Source: Lactobacillus pasteurii DSM 23907 = CRBIP 24.76
Lineage (GTDB): Bacteria > Bacillota > Bacilli > Lactobacillales > Lactobacillaceae
Length of the DNA stretch: 62,614 bases
NCBI RefSeq assembly: GCF_000297025.1
Contig: NZ_CAKD01000005.1
Location: 1-62,614, forward strand
Direction: 5' to 3'
Under the pieces are notes generated by a model. The model had not been told where the DNA came from and searched no databases. It saw nothing but the letters and a program-made list of their open reading frames with translations. The position numbers and the translations under genes are program-made. Within the stretch, counting starts at the first letter, position 1. Each line of letters starts with the position of its first letter. This document shows positions 30,471 to 39,587 of the stretch, piece by piece.

Positions 30471-30514
30471 AGTGTTAGGGATTCATTCGACGGAATGTCT
30501 CCCTAGCACTTTTC
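30471..30514 (+). terminator. lacD terminator
   Basis: AGTGTTAGGGA pairs with TCCCTAGCACT with an inner ATTC/GAAT stem, followed by T4. Confidence 0.8.
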
Positions 30515-30551
30515 TACGTAATATCAAATAATATTTGATTTTGGGTAGAAA

Positions 30552-30580
30552 ATAAGCTAGAGCAAAAAGCTCTAGCTTAT
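30552..30580. terminator. Bidirectional terminator
   Basis: A perfect 12-bp stem ATAAGCTAGAGC / GCTCTAGCTTAT with an A5 loop directly abuts the stop codon of the minus-strand gene. Confidence 0.75.
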
Positions 30581-31198
30581 TTAGATTCCATAATAAATAG
30601 GCAATTTTTGATTAAATCCCTTCATCTGAACCCGGTCTGACTGATCATCAATATTAAACTCAGTAAAGGAAATATTATCAACCGTGCCGATTTTATCAAT
30701 GTCAACTTGAAGTAAGGCGGCAATAAAGGCTCTAATAGTAAAACCATGACAAACAATCATAACAGTTTTCCCTTTATAGTTCGCTTTTAGATTGTCATAA
30801 AATGACTGAACTCGATCAATAACATCCTGGAAACTTTCGGCATCTTTGGCATATTTGAGGTAATTATCAGTGATTAAGCCTTCGCAATCAAAAGCATCGG
30901 GGTATAGATCGTATAATGGAGTAACAGATTTACCATCCCAAGAGCCAAAGTTCATTTCAAGTAATTTTTGATCTAGAATGATCTCTTTTTGGTCATTCGT
31001 CAATAATTTAGCAGTTTGAACTGCACGATTGAGTGGACTAGAAAAAACTTGGTCGATTTTCTTTAAGTCTAGTTTGGGATAAATTTTTTGAACTTTTTCA
31101 ATCCCGACCGGGCTAAGGTCGGGATTGCTTTGAGCACCAGAAATAATATCGCCAGTATTGTGGTTGCTGACGCTGTGTCTAACTAATATTAATTCCAT
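30581..31198 (-). CDS. Histidine phosphatase superfamily protein (phosphoglycerate-mutase-like)
   Basis: In this 205-residue protein the phospho-accepting His is in LVRHSVSNHN at the N-terminus (the usual RHGxT motif is altered to RHSVS), then FSSPLNRAVQTAKLL, MNFGSWDGK and the second catalytic His in VIVCHGFTIRAFIAALL. The substrate is not identifiable; family members are broad phosphatases as often as mutases. It is a single gene transcribed away from the TPR-like gene. Confidence 0.88.
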   Translation of the reverse strand: MELILVRHSVSNHNTGDIISGAQSNPDLSPVGIEKVQKIYPKLDLKKIDQVFSSPLNRAVQTAKLLTNDQKEIILDQKLLEMNFGSWDGKSVTPLYDLYPDAFDCEGLITDNYLKYAKDAESFQDVIDRVQSFYDNLKANYKGKTVMIVCHGFTIRAFIAALLQVDIDKIGTVDNISFTEFNIDDQSDRVQMKGFNQKLPIYYGI

Positions 31199-31245
31199 AA
31201 GATTTGACCTTTATCCTTTCTATTTATTTAAACTATACTCATTAT

Positions 31246-31259
31246 TGTAAACGCTGTCA
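31246..31259. promoter_or_regulatory. cre-like box
   Basis: TGTAAACGCTGTCA matches the CcpA consensus at 13 of 14 positions. It lies between the divergent phosphatase and TPR-like genes, so either may be catabolite controlled. Confidence 0.55.
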
Positions 31260-31337
31260 ATATTTTATGAAAACTTTTACATTTGTATAAAATATAGGAT
31301 AATAAAGTTAAGTTAATAGCAGGGAGTAGGAATTGAA

Positions 31338-31946
31338 ATGAAACCAATTTTTTATATTATTTTGTTTGTTTTATTTGTTCTATATTTAATTTTCGAAGTT
31401 TATTTTAGAAGGCGGACACAGAAAAATACGTATAAATTAATTAACAGCTTGCAACAGGGAGATCTGAAAACTTTCAATAAGTTGGTTAATGATCCAGCAA
31501 TCAAAAAAACTGTTTCGGCTTATACTCGCTTATCGCTGACATTCAATGCTGCAATTGCAGAAAATCATATTGAAGCTGCTGATAAAGTTTTTGATGAGAT
31601 AGCTTCCTTGAATTTAACTAGCGAACAAAAATTAAGCTTTTTTGGCAATGCACTAAACTACTATATTGGTTTGAAAAATAAGCCAAAAGCAAAAATCTGT
31701 TATGACAAGGTCAAATCAGCTAGAAGAAACGAGGCTCAAAAGGATTATTTGATGACGATATATGAAGTGATGGTTGAAGATCAAACCAGCAAAAAGAAGC
31801 TCATCGAACAGCGTTTAAATCATGAGGCAAACGAGCAAAAGTTAGCAGATTATTATTTACTTGAGCATATTTATCAAGTTGAAGGTGATCTCTATAAAGC
31901 AAAAGAATGTAGTCAATTAGCTCAGAAATTAGCGAAGCAATTATGA
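31338..31946 (+). CDS. Membrane-anchored helical-repeat (TPR-like) protein, paralogue of 10047-10661
   Basis: This 202-residue protein has an N-terminal membrane segment (residues 3-23) followed by RRR and a helical, TPR-like domain (DLKTFNKLVND, HIEAADKVFDEIASLNLTSEQKLSFF, DLYKAKECSQLAQKLA). Matching features in the protein at 10047-10661 (Tx-Kx-F-x-L start, xLxxTExQKLxFx mid-section, QxAKxxxxxAxxxLK end) and equal length point to paralogy. It stands alone. Function unknown. Confidence 0.7.
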   Translation: MKPIFYIILFVLFVLYLIFEVYFRRRTQKNTYKLINSLQQGDLKTFNKLVNDPAIKKTVSAYTRLSLTFNAAIAENHIEAADKVFDEIASLNLTSEQKLSFFGNALNYYIGLKNKPKAKICYDKVKSARRNEAQKDYLMTIYEVMVEDQTSKKKLIEQRLNHEANEQKLADYYLLEHIYQVEGDLYKAKECSQLAQKLAKQL

Positions 31947-31956
31947 TAAGATAGAG

Positions 31957-31989
31957 AGTAATTATCGAATTTCGTATTTGATAATTACT
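31957..31989 (+). terminator. Probable terminator
   Basis: AGTAATTATC pairs with GATAATTACT around a 13-nt loop; the following T run is interrupted. Confidence 0.5.
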
Positions 31990-32003
31990 TTCTATTCACA
32001 AAA

Positions 32004-32063
32004 AGAAAGCGCTTTTTTGAGTGATTTATGATATACTTGACTCATAAGTGGTACCAACCAGTT
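32004..32063 (+). promoter_or_regulatory. gntR promoter with cre-like box and GntR operator, site 2
   Basis: AGAAAGCGCTTTTT (32004-32017) resembles cre (12 of 14). An extended -10, TGATATACT, is at 32029-32037. AAGTGGT-ACCA-ACCAGTT (32046-32063) lies over or just after the transcription start. The right half plus TATAA is identical to the PTS promoter site. The placement suggests autoregulation by road-block. Confidence 0.65.
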
Positions 32064-32080
32064 ATAAAGGAGACGAAAAA

Positions 32081-32797
32081 ATGGCTAATCCGCTTTATCG
32101 TGAGCTGATGGATCGGCTCGAGAAAGAAATCAAAGAGATGTATGCTCCTAATGATAAACTTCCTAGTGAGCGAGAAATGGTTAAACAATATAACGTTAGT
32201 CGTAGCACGATTCGCCTAGCTTTGGGGGATTTGGAACAAAGAGGAATTATCTATCGTTTACATGGCAAAGGAACTTTTGTTTCATCTTATTTTTGGGCTC
32301 AAGCTAGTTTATCTACCACTTATTCTTTTAGTAAAATGACTAGCAATGGTTTTAAGCCAAGCACAAAAAATATTTCTCTCGGTGTCGTTGCTGCTGATGA
32401 AGAGATTAGCGGTCAATTAAATCTGGAGCTTAACGAGCGGGTCTATGAATTGACGCGCTTGCGTATGGCTAACGGGGAACCATTTTTATATAGTAAAACT
32501 TATCTACCTAAGAAACTTTTTCCTGATTTTGTCTTGGAAGATGTTGAGCAAGATTCCTTATATAACGTTATGCAAAAGAAATATCATCAAATCAGTGTTT
32601 TAGCTTTTGAAGATATTAAGGCAGTTAATTTGGATGCTCGAGTAGCCAAAATTCTCGATGTTAATGAAGGAGATGCGGCGATGAAGATATATCGACGGAC
32701 AATTAATGATAAAAATGTATCTGTTGAATATACCAAGGCTTTGGCTAGAGGAGATAAGTTTATTTATCAGTCAAAACAGTATAACAATATTTATTGA
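32081..32797 (+). CDS. GntR/HutC-family regulator (GnbR/NagR-like)
   Basis: This 238-residue protein has a GntR winged helix (PSEREMVKQYNVSRSTIRLALGDLEQRGIIYRLHGKGTFVSS) followed by a UTRA effector domain (VYELTRLRMANGEPFLYSKTYLPKKLFPD, AMKIYRRTINDKNVSVEYTKALARGDKF). ATG 32081 follows AAAGGAG; the longer frame from 32048 would begin inside the operator. It heads agaS-nagA and probably represses these genes, the PTS operon and lacD, relieved by an amino-sugar phosphate, as GnbR does in L. casei. Confidence 0.88.
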   Translation: MANPLYRELMDRLEKEIKEMYAPNDKLPSEREMVKQYNVSRSTIRLALGDLEQRGIIYRLHGKGTFVSSYFWAQASLSTTYSFSKMTSNGFKPSTKNISLGVVAADEEISGQLNLELNERVYELTRLRMANGEPFLYSKTYLPKKLFPDFVLEDVEQDSLYNVMQKKYHQISVLAFEDIKAVNLDARVAKILDVNEGDAAMKIYRRTINDKNVSVEYTKALARGDKFIYQSKQYNNIY

Positions 32798-32814
32798 TTT
32801 TATGAGGTGTAGAC

Positions 32815-33984
32815 ATGTTTGAAAAGACAGATGAACAATTGAAGGCACTAGGTGCAGATATTACTACTAGAGAAATTGCTCAACAACCAGATTTATGGCG
32901 CCAAACTTGGGATATTTACCAAGCTAAAAAAGCAGAAATTGAAAGTTTTTTAACTAACATTCATGAAAAGTTTGGCAAGGTTAAAGTTATTTTTACCGGC
33001 GCAGGAACTAGTGCTTATGTTGGTAATACTGTGATGCCATATCTTAGAAAGTATGGAGATCGCACTAAATATAATTTTGAAGCAATTGATACAACTAAAA
33101 TTGTTTCTACTCCAGAATATTATTTAGAAGAAGATACCCCGACTATCTTAGTTTCCTTTGCTCGTAGTGGTAATTCTCCTGAATCTGTCGCAACTGTCGA
33201 AGTTGCTAAGCAAATTGTCAAGAATCTTTACCAAATTGCTATTACTTGTGCTCCAGAAGGGTTCTTGGCTAAGGATTTACAAGATGATCCTAATGGATTG
33301 GTTTTATTAATGCCTGAAAAGTCACTTGATTTAGGTTTTGCGATGACAGGTTCATTTTCATGTATGTCACTAGCAACCTTGCTTGTTTTTGACACTATTT
33401 CAGACGAATTAAAGCATAGTTTTGTAGAACAAATTGCAAAGATGGGTGAGGAAGTAGTAGCTAGAGAATCAGAAATTCAAGCTCTGGTAGATACTGATTT
33501 TGACCGAATTACCTACATCGGTAGTGGTGCACTTGGCGGCTTGGCAGAAGAAGCAAGATTGAAGATTCTTGAATTAACTGCAGGTAAGGTAGCAGCTTTG
33601 TTTGATACTTCAATGGGTCTTCGCCATGGTCCAAAGTCATTCTTGGATGATAAGACAATTGTTTTCGACTTTGTTTCAAACAATACCTACACTCGTCAAT
33701 ATGATTTAGATATTCTTGATGAAATTAAGAATGATGAAATTGTTCCATTAGTAATGGGAGTAGGACAAAATAAGGATGATCAGAACTTTGGTGGTAGATT
33801 CTTCGCCTTTAGCGAAGCAAGATTGTTGCCAGATGCATACATGGCCTTCCCAGACATTATGTTTGCTCAAACAATAGCCTTATTGACCTCAGTTAAAGTT
33901 GGAAATACTCCGGATACGCCATCTCCAACAGGAACGGTTAATAGAGTAGTTAAGGGTGTTACTATTCACGAGTACAGCAAATAG
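32815..33984 (+). CDS. agaS: Tagatose-6-phosphate ketose/aldose isomerase-type SIS protein (galactosamine-6-phosphate deaminase-isomerase)
   Basis: This 389-residue protein has two SIS domains (FTGAGTSAYVGNTVMPYL and SFARSGNSPESVATVE in the first, ITYIGSGALGGLAEEARLKILEL and GLRHGPKSFLDD in the second) in the AgaS subfamily. Relatives turn galactosamine-6-P into tagatose-6-P plus ammonia. The position between gntR and nagA mirrors gnbR-gnbE-gnbF of L. casei. Confidence 0.92.
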   Translation: MFEKTDEQLKALGADITTREIAQQPDLWRQTWDIYQAKKAEIESFLTNIHEKFGKVKVIFTGAGTSAYVGNTVMPYLRKYGDRTKYNFEAIDTTKIVSTPEYYLEEDTPTILVSFARSGNSPESVATVEVAKQIVKNLYQIAITCAPEGFLAKDLQDDPNGLVLLMPEKSLDLGFAMTGSFSCMSLATLLVFDTISDELKHSFVEQIAKMGEEVVARESEIQALVDTDFDRITYIGSGALGGLAEEARLKILELTAGKVAALFDTSMGLRHGPKSFLDDKTIVFDFVSNNTYTRQYDLDILDEIKNDEIVPLVMGVGQNKDDQNFGGRFFAFSEARLLPDAYMAFPDIMFAQTIALLTSVKVGNTPDTPSPTGTVNRVVKGVTIHEYSK

Positions 33985-33994
33985 CAGGTAAGTT

Positions 33995-35155
33995 ATGACT
34001 TATTATGTTCATGCAGATAAATTCTTTTTAGAAAATCGCACCGAAAATGGTGGATTTTTAGAGATAACAGATGATGGAAAATTTGGTCTTTATCACCGAG
34101 AAGTACCAAAATCAACTGCCGAAATTCATGATTATTCAGGCAAATGGATTGCTCCAGGATTAGTTGATACTCATATCCATGGCTCAGTAAAAGAAGATGT
34201 TATGAGTAGCGATTGGGAAGGAATCAATCGATTATCTGAGGCTTTGCTTAGTGCAGGAGTAACTTCATGGTTGCCAACAACAATTACTGCAGCTGATGAA
34301 ACTTTGACTAGGATTTGTCAGATGTTTGCCCAGCATCATGGAGAGGAAACTGGAGCTAAGATTCAAGGATTACATTTTGAAGGTCCATTTTTTACAGAGG
34401 AACATGCTGGGGCTGAGAATCCCAAGTATATGTGTGATCCAGACCTTGATTTGTTCAATAAGTGGTTGAATGCTTCGGGAGGATTACTAAAAAAAATCTC
34501 AATGGCACCTGAACGTAAAGGCGCCAGAGAATTTATTCGTGAAGTGACTAAGCAGGGCATAGTTGTAGCTTTGGGACACTCTAATGCAGCTTTTAACGAA
34601 GCTGTAGCTGGTGTTGAAGCAGGAGCTAGGGTATTTACTCATACATTTAATGGAATGCCAGATCCCGCTCACCATGGAGCTACTATTGCCAATGCTGCAA
34701 TGTTATTAAACAACGTAGTTGATGAATTGATTTGCGACGGACATCATGTTGAAGAAGCTCTTGTACGAGGGTTGATCAATGTAGTTGGCCCTGAACATGT
34801 TGCTTTGATTACTGACTGCATGGAAGCAGGGATGATGCCAGATGGAGACTACATGCTGGGAGAATTATCAGTTTATGTTCAAGATGGCATGGCTCGACTA
34901 AAGCAAGATAACAGTCTAGCTGGTAGTATTCTTCAATTAAAAGATGCAGTCAAGAATGTAGTAGATTGGACCATCGTGACGCCAGAAAAGGCAATTATGA
35001 TGGCTTCATATGTTCCTGCTAAAAGTGTAAATATTTTGGCAAGTTGTGGGTCAATAAAGCCAGATAAGGATGCTGACTTTATCGTTTTAAACCCGGATAT
35101 GACGTTAGTTGAAACATATTTGAATGGTGAGTCAAGATATCAAGCTACTAAATAG
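33995..35155 (+). CDS. nagA: N-acetylglucosamine/N-acetylgalactosamine-6-phosphate deacetylase
   Basis: This 386-residue amidohydrolase has a metal-binding HIHG motif (H60, H62) in GLVDTHIHGS, HFEGPFF with the catalytic-site Glu, VALGHSNA and FTHTFNGMPDPAHH, and the catalytic Asp in LITDCMEAG. It removes acetate from amino-sugar 6-phosphates. Next to AgaS the likely substrate is GalNAc-6-P, although GlcNAc-6-P is also possible. The ribosome binding site is weak (GCAGGT). Confidence 0.93.
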   Translation: MTYYVHADKFFLENRTENGGFLEITDDGKFGLYHREVPKSTAEIHDYSGKWIAPGLVDTHIHGSVKEDVMSSDWEGINRLSEALLSAGVTSWLPTTITAADETLTRICQMFAQHHGEETGAKIQGLHFEGPFFTEEHAGAENPKYMCDPDLDLFNKWLNASGGLLKKISMAPERKGAREFIREVTKQGIVVALGHSNAAFNEAVAGVEAGARVFTHTFNGMPDPAHHGATIANAAMLLNNVVDELICDGHHVEEALVRGLINVVGPEHVALITDCMEAGMMPDGDYMLGELSVYVQDGMARLKQDNSLAGSILQLKDAVKNVVDWTIVTPEKAIMMASYVPAKSVNILASCGSIKPDKDADFIVLNPDMTLVETYLNGESRYQATK

Positions 35156-35179
35156 AATATTAATTATGACTAGTATAAG

Positions 35180-35221
35180 AGCTAAGACTCACTAAATTAT
35201 TTAGTGTTTCTTAGCTTTTTT
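35180..35221 (+). terminator. Terminator between nagA and galK
   Basis: AGCTAAGA/TCTTAGCT outer stem with CACTAAAT/ATTTAGTG inner stem and T6. It is strong, so galKT may depend on read-through or on a promoter in the 40 nt that follow, which is not clear. Confidence 0.85.
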
Positions 35222-35258
35222 GATATTAAATATCAGAATTGATGAATGAGGTATAAAT

Positions 35259-36428
35259 ATGAATAATGATGAACTATTGTCAGCCTATCAGTCAGTTTTT
35301 GGTTCAGCTGGAGAAGAAATATATTTTTCACCAGGAAGAATTAATGTTATCGGGGAACACACCGACTACAATGGTGGTCATGTATTTCCAGCTGCAATAA
35401 GCTTAGGTGTTTATGGTGTATATGGAGCAAGAACAGATAAAACTGTTGCAATGTTTTCTAAAAATATTGCAAGTGGTGTGGTTGAATTCGATCTTGAAGA
35501 TGAAACGATCGAAAAAGGCGATCGCTTTTGGATCAACTATTTTAAAGGAATGATAACTTACCTGAGACATAGTAATGATGGCGCCAAAATAAATCATGGC
35601 TTTAACCTGTACATCAATGCGACACTTCCATCAGGAGCAGGTCTTTCATCATCAGCTGCTTTAGAAATGTTAATGGGCAAAATCTTGAAGGATAAGTTTT
35701 TACTAGATGATGATTCAATTTCTATAGCAAAAATGGGCCAAAGAACAGAAAATGAATTTATTGGCTTGAATTCAGGTATTATGGATCAGTTTGCATGCAT
35801 TATGGGTAAAAAGGATGCTGCTATTTTCCTAGATTGCAACAGTATGGAATATGAGTACATGCCGTTGAAATTGGGTGACTATGAAATTGTGATCATGTCG
35901 ACTAATAAAGAACATACACTAGCATCCTCAGCATACAATGATCGAGTTAGAGAATGTCAAAGTGCACTAAAGAAATTGCAAAAGAAATTAGATATTACAA
36001 GCTTAGGTGAACTTGATGCAAAAACTTTGGATGAGTACAGTTATTTGATCAATGATGCCGTTGAATTGAAGCGAGCTCGACATGCAGTTTTGGAAAATGA
36101 GAGAACAATTCGTGCTACCAATGCCATGAAAATGAACGACTTATCACAATTAGGACATCTATTGAATGCTTCACATGTGAGTCTACATTATGACTATGAA
36201 GTTACGGGTGCAGAACTAGATACTCTGGCAGAAAGTGCATGGGCTAACGGGGCAATTGGCGCTAGAATGATCGGCGGAGGATTTGGTGGATCAGCTATCG
36301 CCATTGTAAAGAAAACTGATGCTGCTGAATTTAAAAAGAAACTTACCAAAATTTACTTTGATAAGTTTGGATATAATGCAAGTTTTTATGATGCAGAGTT
36401 GGTTGATGGTACGAAAAGGATTTATTAA
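35259..36428 (+). CDS. galK: Galactokinase
   Basis: This 389-residue GHMP kinase has GRINVIGEHTDYNGG (about 27-40), the ATP-binding LPSGAGLSSSAALE (about 125-138), the catalytic Asp in GIMDQFACIMG, and GARMIGGGFGGSAIAIV near the C-terminus. It makes galactose-1-phosphate for GalT. Placed inside the amino-sugar cluster, it fits release of free galactose from a Gal-containing disaccharide. Confidence 0.96.
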   Translation: MNNDELLSAYQSVFGSAGEEIYFSPGRINVIGEHTDYNGGHVFPAAISLGVYGVYGARTDKTVAMFSKNIASGVVEFDLEDETIEKGDRFWINYFKGMITYLRHSNDGAKINHGFNLYINATLPSGAGLSSSAALEMLMGKILKDKFLLDDDSISIAKMGQRTENEFIGLNSGIMDQFACIMGKKDAAIFLDCNSMEYEYMPLKLGDYEIVIMSTNKEHTLASSAYNDRVRECQSALKKLQKKLDITSLGELDAKTLDEYSYLINDAVELKRARHAVLENERTIRATNAMKMNDLSQLGHLLNASHVSLHYDYEVTGAELDTLAESAWANGAIGARMIGGGFGGSAIAIVKKTDAAEFKKKLTKIYFDKFGYNASFYDAELVDGTKRIY

Positions 36429-36430
36429 CT

Positions 36431-37903
36431 ATGACAGCAATAGAAGCTTTTGCACAACAAGTAATTGAGAGTGGCAGCTATTCGCCATTAGATCGTGTTT
36501 ATGTAACAAACAAAATAAAGGCATTGGTTGGAGAAGATGATGAAGATATTTCTTCAAGTGATTTGGTTGATCAACTAGTGGCAATTGCTGTCAAGAATAA
36601 AAAAATAGTTGATGATACTACTTCTAAAGAAATTTTAAATGATTTATTGCACGATTTAGCTACGCCAATCCCTAGTGAGATAAATCGTACTTTTTGGGAA
36701 AAGATGGGGACATCTCCCAAAGAAGCCACTGATTGGTTTTACAACTTATGTATAAAGAATAATTACATAAAGAAAAAAGCGATTGATAAAAATATTGTTT
36801 ATGAGGGAACCAGTAGCAAGGGGCATGAATTAGAAATTACTATTAACTTGTCAAAGCCAGAAAAAGATCCACAATCGATAGCTAAAGCTGCTCTTATTAA
36901 AAATAATGATTATCCAAAATGTGCGCTTTGTCTGGAGAATGAGGGATATCTTGGTGATTATGGTAAAAACTCTCGATCGAATTTAAGAATAGTCAGAATG
37001 ACTATTGGTGGACAACAATGGGGGATGCAATATTCTCCCTATGCCTATTTTGATGAACACTGTATATTTTTAGATCAAAAGCATGTTCCGATGGTTATTG
37101 ATCAACAAACTTTAATAAATCTGATCGAGATTGAACGTATGTTACCACACTATTTTGTTGGGTCAAATGCTGACTTGTCAATTGTTGGTGGATCAATGTT
37201 AGCTCATGAACATTATCAAGGTGGTAAACATATATTTCCAATGATGAAGGCAAAAATTAAACAAGTGATAGACTTTCCTACCTTTTCTGATGTGAAATGC
37301 GGGATAGTTGATTGGCCAATGAGCGATTTGCGGTTGATTTCTAGCGATACGAGGCAGCTGATTAAGTTGGCAGATCTAATCATAAATTTCTGGGATCAAT
37401 ATTCTGATCAAACGATAATGATTCACGCTTATGATGAATTTGGTCAAAGGCATCATACTGTTACTCCAATCATGCATCGGGAAGACGATAAATATATTTT
37501 AGATTTAGTTTTGCGTGATAATAATACATCTGATCAGTATCTTTTAGGCATTTTCCATCCTCATGAAGAACTATGGCATATTAAAAAAGAAAATATAGGC
37601 TTGATTGAGGTTATGGGCAGAGCAATATTACCTGGAAGACTTAAAGATGAATTACAAGAAGTGAAGAAGTATTTATTGCATCAGCCTAATGATATGGCAG
37701 AAAAGCATGAAAAATGGGCGAAGCAGTTGTTGCTTGAAAACCACATTACGGCCGATAATGTAGATGAAATAATTAGGCAAGCAGTTATTGAAATATTTGA
37801 AGCAGTTTTGCAATCTGCGGGAGTCTTTAAAGACGATAGTGACGGTAAAAAAGGACAAGATAAGTTTATTGAACAGTTAACCTATAGATTGAATAAAAAT
37901 TAA
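36431..37903 (+). CDS. galT: UDP-glucose-hexose-1-phosphate uridylyltransferase, class II
   Basis: This 490-residue protein belongs to the Firmicute-type GalT family, about 140 residues longer than the E. coli type. Recognisable: PKCALCLENEGYLGDYGKNSRSNLR, YFDEHCIFLDQKHVPM and the active-site HEHYQGG (about residue 258). It starts 2 nt after the galK stop and is translationally coupled to it. Confidence 0.94.
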   Translation: MTAIEAFAQQVIESGSYSPLDRVYVTNKIKALVGEDDEDISSSDLVDQLVAIAVKNKKIVDDTTSKEILNDLLHDLATPIPSEINRTFWEKMGTSPKEATDWFYNLCIKNNYIKKKAIDKNIVYEGTSSKGHELEITINLSKPEKDPQSIAKAALIKNNDYPKCALCLENEGYLGDYGKNSRSNLRIVRMTIGGQQWGMQYSPYAYFDEHCIFLDQKHVPMVIDQQTLINLIEIERMLPHYFVGSNADLSIVGGSMLAHEHYQGGKHIFPMMKAKIKQVIDFPTFSDVKCGIVDWPMSDLRLISSDTRQLIKLADLIINFWDQYSDQTIMIHAYDEFGQRHHTVTPIMHREDDKYILDLVLRDNNTSDQYLLGIFHPHEELWHIKKENIGLIEVMGRAILPGRLKDELQEVKKYLLHQPNDMAEKHEKWAKQLLLENHITADNVDEIIRQAVIEIFEAVLQSAGVFKDDSDGKKGQDKFIEQLTYRLNKN

Positions 37904-37930
37904 AATATATTTTTATTTTGTATAGTATAT

Positions 37931-37984
37931 AAAAATAGCTAATAGGAAATGGGGATTAAAAGCCTAACTATTAGCTATTTTTAT
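37931..37984 (+). terminator. galT terminator
   Basis: AAAAATAGCTAATAG pairs with CTATTAGCTATTTTT around a 22-nt loop. Confidence 0.75.
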
Positions 37985-38108
37985 TTTTAGTTATAGATAT
38001 GTATAGATTTAAAGCTGTACAAGTAAAGACAAAAATAAATATAATTTTTTGCCATATTAATTTTCTGGTCTAGACTAATAAAATAATAATAATTTTTTGC
38101 ATAAATCA

Positions 38109-38159
38109 TTTACAAGGTGGTTATAACCAGTTATAATATAATTGTAGAAAGCGGTTACA
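38109..38159 (+). promoter_or_regulatory. PTS operon promoter with GntR operator, site 3, and cre box
   Basis: TTTACA (38109-38114) and TATAAT (38132-38137) are 17 nt apart. AGGTGGT-TATA-ACCAGTT (38115-38132) fills the spacer. AGAAAGCGGTTACA (38146-38159) resembles cre at 12 of 14 positions just downstream. Dual control by the GntR protein and CcpA is expected. The remaining 37985-38108 is AT-rich with nothing recognised. Confidence 0.75.
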
Positions 38160-38193
38160 TTAATTGATGTTTTTCTAGTAGAGGAGAGAAATT

Positions 38194-38679
38194 ATGAACA
38201 TTGTTGGTGTAAGAATAGATGGGAGACTTGTCCATGGACAAGTGGCCAACTTGTGGACACCTAAATTGCAAGTTGACAGAATTATTGTAATTGACGACGC
38301 TGCTTCAACAGATGATATTCAAAAAAGCGGTTTAAGGATGGCAACACCTATGACCACTCGCTTGAGTGTTCTTAACTATAAAGTAGCTGCTGACCATATT
38401 AACAACGAAAGGTATGGTAAGCAAAGAGTATTTCTTGTAGCTAAAAAACCACAAGAATATTTGAAGCTACTTAATGAAGGAGTTCAGCTGAAATCTATTA
38501 ATGTTGGTACTATGTCACAAACTCCAACAACTAAAGCTGTAACTAAACAGATAAATGTTGAGCAGGAGGATATTGAAGTCTTTGATGAGATTGCTAAAAA
38601 AGGTGTTGAATTGACAGCTCAATTGACTCCTAGTGATGAATCACATGACTTTATGAAGTTGTTGGATGCAGTTAGATAG
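38194..38679 (+). CDS. PTS mannose-family EIIB component (GalNAc/galacto-N-biose type)
   Basis: This 161-residue protein has its phospho-histidine (about H14) in GVRIDGRLVHGQVANLW. It is the first gene of a B-C-D-A PTS operon controlled by the same operator as gntR-agaS-nagA, which points to GalNAc or a GalNAc-containing disaccharide as substrate. It differs clearly from the EIIB of the glycosaminoglycan operon. Confidence 0.91.
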   Translation: MNIVGVRIDGRLVHGQVANLWTPKLQVDRIIVIDDAASTDDIQKSGLRMATPMTTRLSVLNYKVAADHINNERYGKQRVFLVAKKPQEYLKLLNEGVQLKSINVGTMSQTPTTKAVTKQINVEQEDIEVFDEIAKKGVELTAQLTPSDESHDFMKLLDAVR

Positions 38680-38693
38680 GAGGAGTAATTACG

Positions 38694-39587
38694 ATGGCTA
38701 TATGGCAGATTATTCTAATCACGTTGTATGCAGGATTCCAAATTCTTGATGAATTAACCCTTTATACAGGCTTTAACACTCCTGTAGGTGCTGGATTTGT
38801 TGTGGGTTTAATCATGGGAGACCTTAAAACCGGTTTGATAATTGGTGCAGGTATGCAATTGATGGTTTTAGGTGTTGGTACTTTTGGCGGTGCTTCAAAG
38901 ATCGACGCAACCATTGGTACTACTTTAGCAACTGCTTTCTCAATAAGTGTTAGCGGGATGAGCCCACAAGTGGCAATTTCTTCTATTGCTGTTCCAGTAG
39001 CTGCTATCATGGTTCAATTGGATATCTTGGCTCGTTTTACCAATACTTTCTTTGCTCACAGAGTTGATCACTACATTGAAACGTTTAACTACAAGGCAAT
39101 TGAGCGTAACTTCTTATACGGTGCTTTGCCATGGTCACTATCAAGAGCAATCCCTGTATTTATTGCTTTAGCGTTTGGTCGTGGTTTAGTTCAAAGTATT
39201 GCAGATGCATTGAACGGAAGCTGGGCATGGCTTGGAACTGGTTTGTCAGTTGCCGGTGCTACTTTACCAGCTGTCGGTTTTGCAATTTTGCTTCGCTACT
39301 TACCAGTTAAGAAGCATGTTGCTTACTTGATTCTTGGCTTTACTATTACTACCTTGCTTACAGTTGTATTTGGTAACATTCAAGCTCTTGGTGGCGGTGT
39401 TGCTGCAGTTAACAAGAACTTCGTTGGTACATTTAACTCATTGCCAATGTTAGCAATTGCTTTGATTGGTTTTGCTTTAGCAATCTTGTACTACAAGAAG
39501 GCTATTAGTTCAACTACAAGTGTTGCTGCAGCTCCAAAAGCAAGCAGTGTGAGTGATGAGGGGGAAATTACTGATGATGAACTCTAA
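38694..39587 (+). CDS. PTS mannose-family EIIC component
   Basis: This 297-residue membrane protein has DELTLYTGFNTPVGAGFVVGLIMGDLKTGLIIGAGMQLMVLGVGTFGGASKIDATIGT, typical of the AgaW/AgaC group. A Ser/Ala-rich tail ends in acidic residues, and its last codons overlap the EIID start. Confidence 0.91.
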   Translation: MAIWQIILITLYAGFQILDELTLYTGFNTPVGAGFVVGLIMGDLKTGLIIGAGMQLMVLGVGTFGGASKIDATIGTTLATAFSISVSGMSPQVAISSIAVPVAAIMVQLDILARFTNTFFAHRVDHYIETFNYKAIERNFLYGALPWSLSRAIPVFIALAFGRGLVQSIADALNGSWAWLGTGLSVAGATLPAVGFAILLRYLPVKKHVAYLILGFTITTLLTVVFGNIQALGGGVAAVNKNFVGTFNSLPMLAIALIGFALAILYYKKAISSTTSVAAAPKASSVSDEGEITDDEL

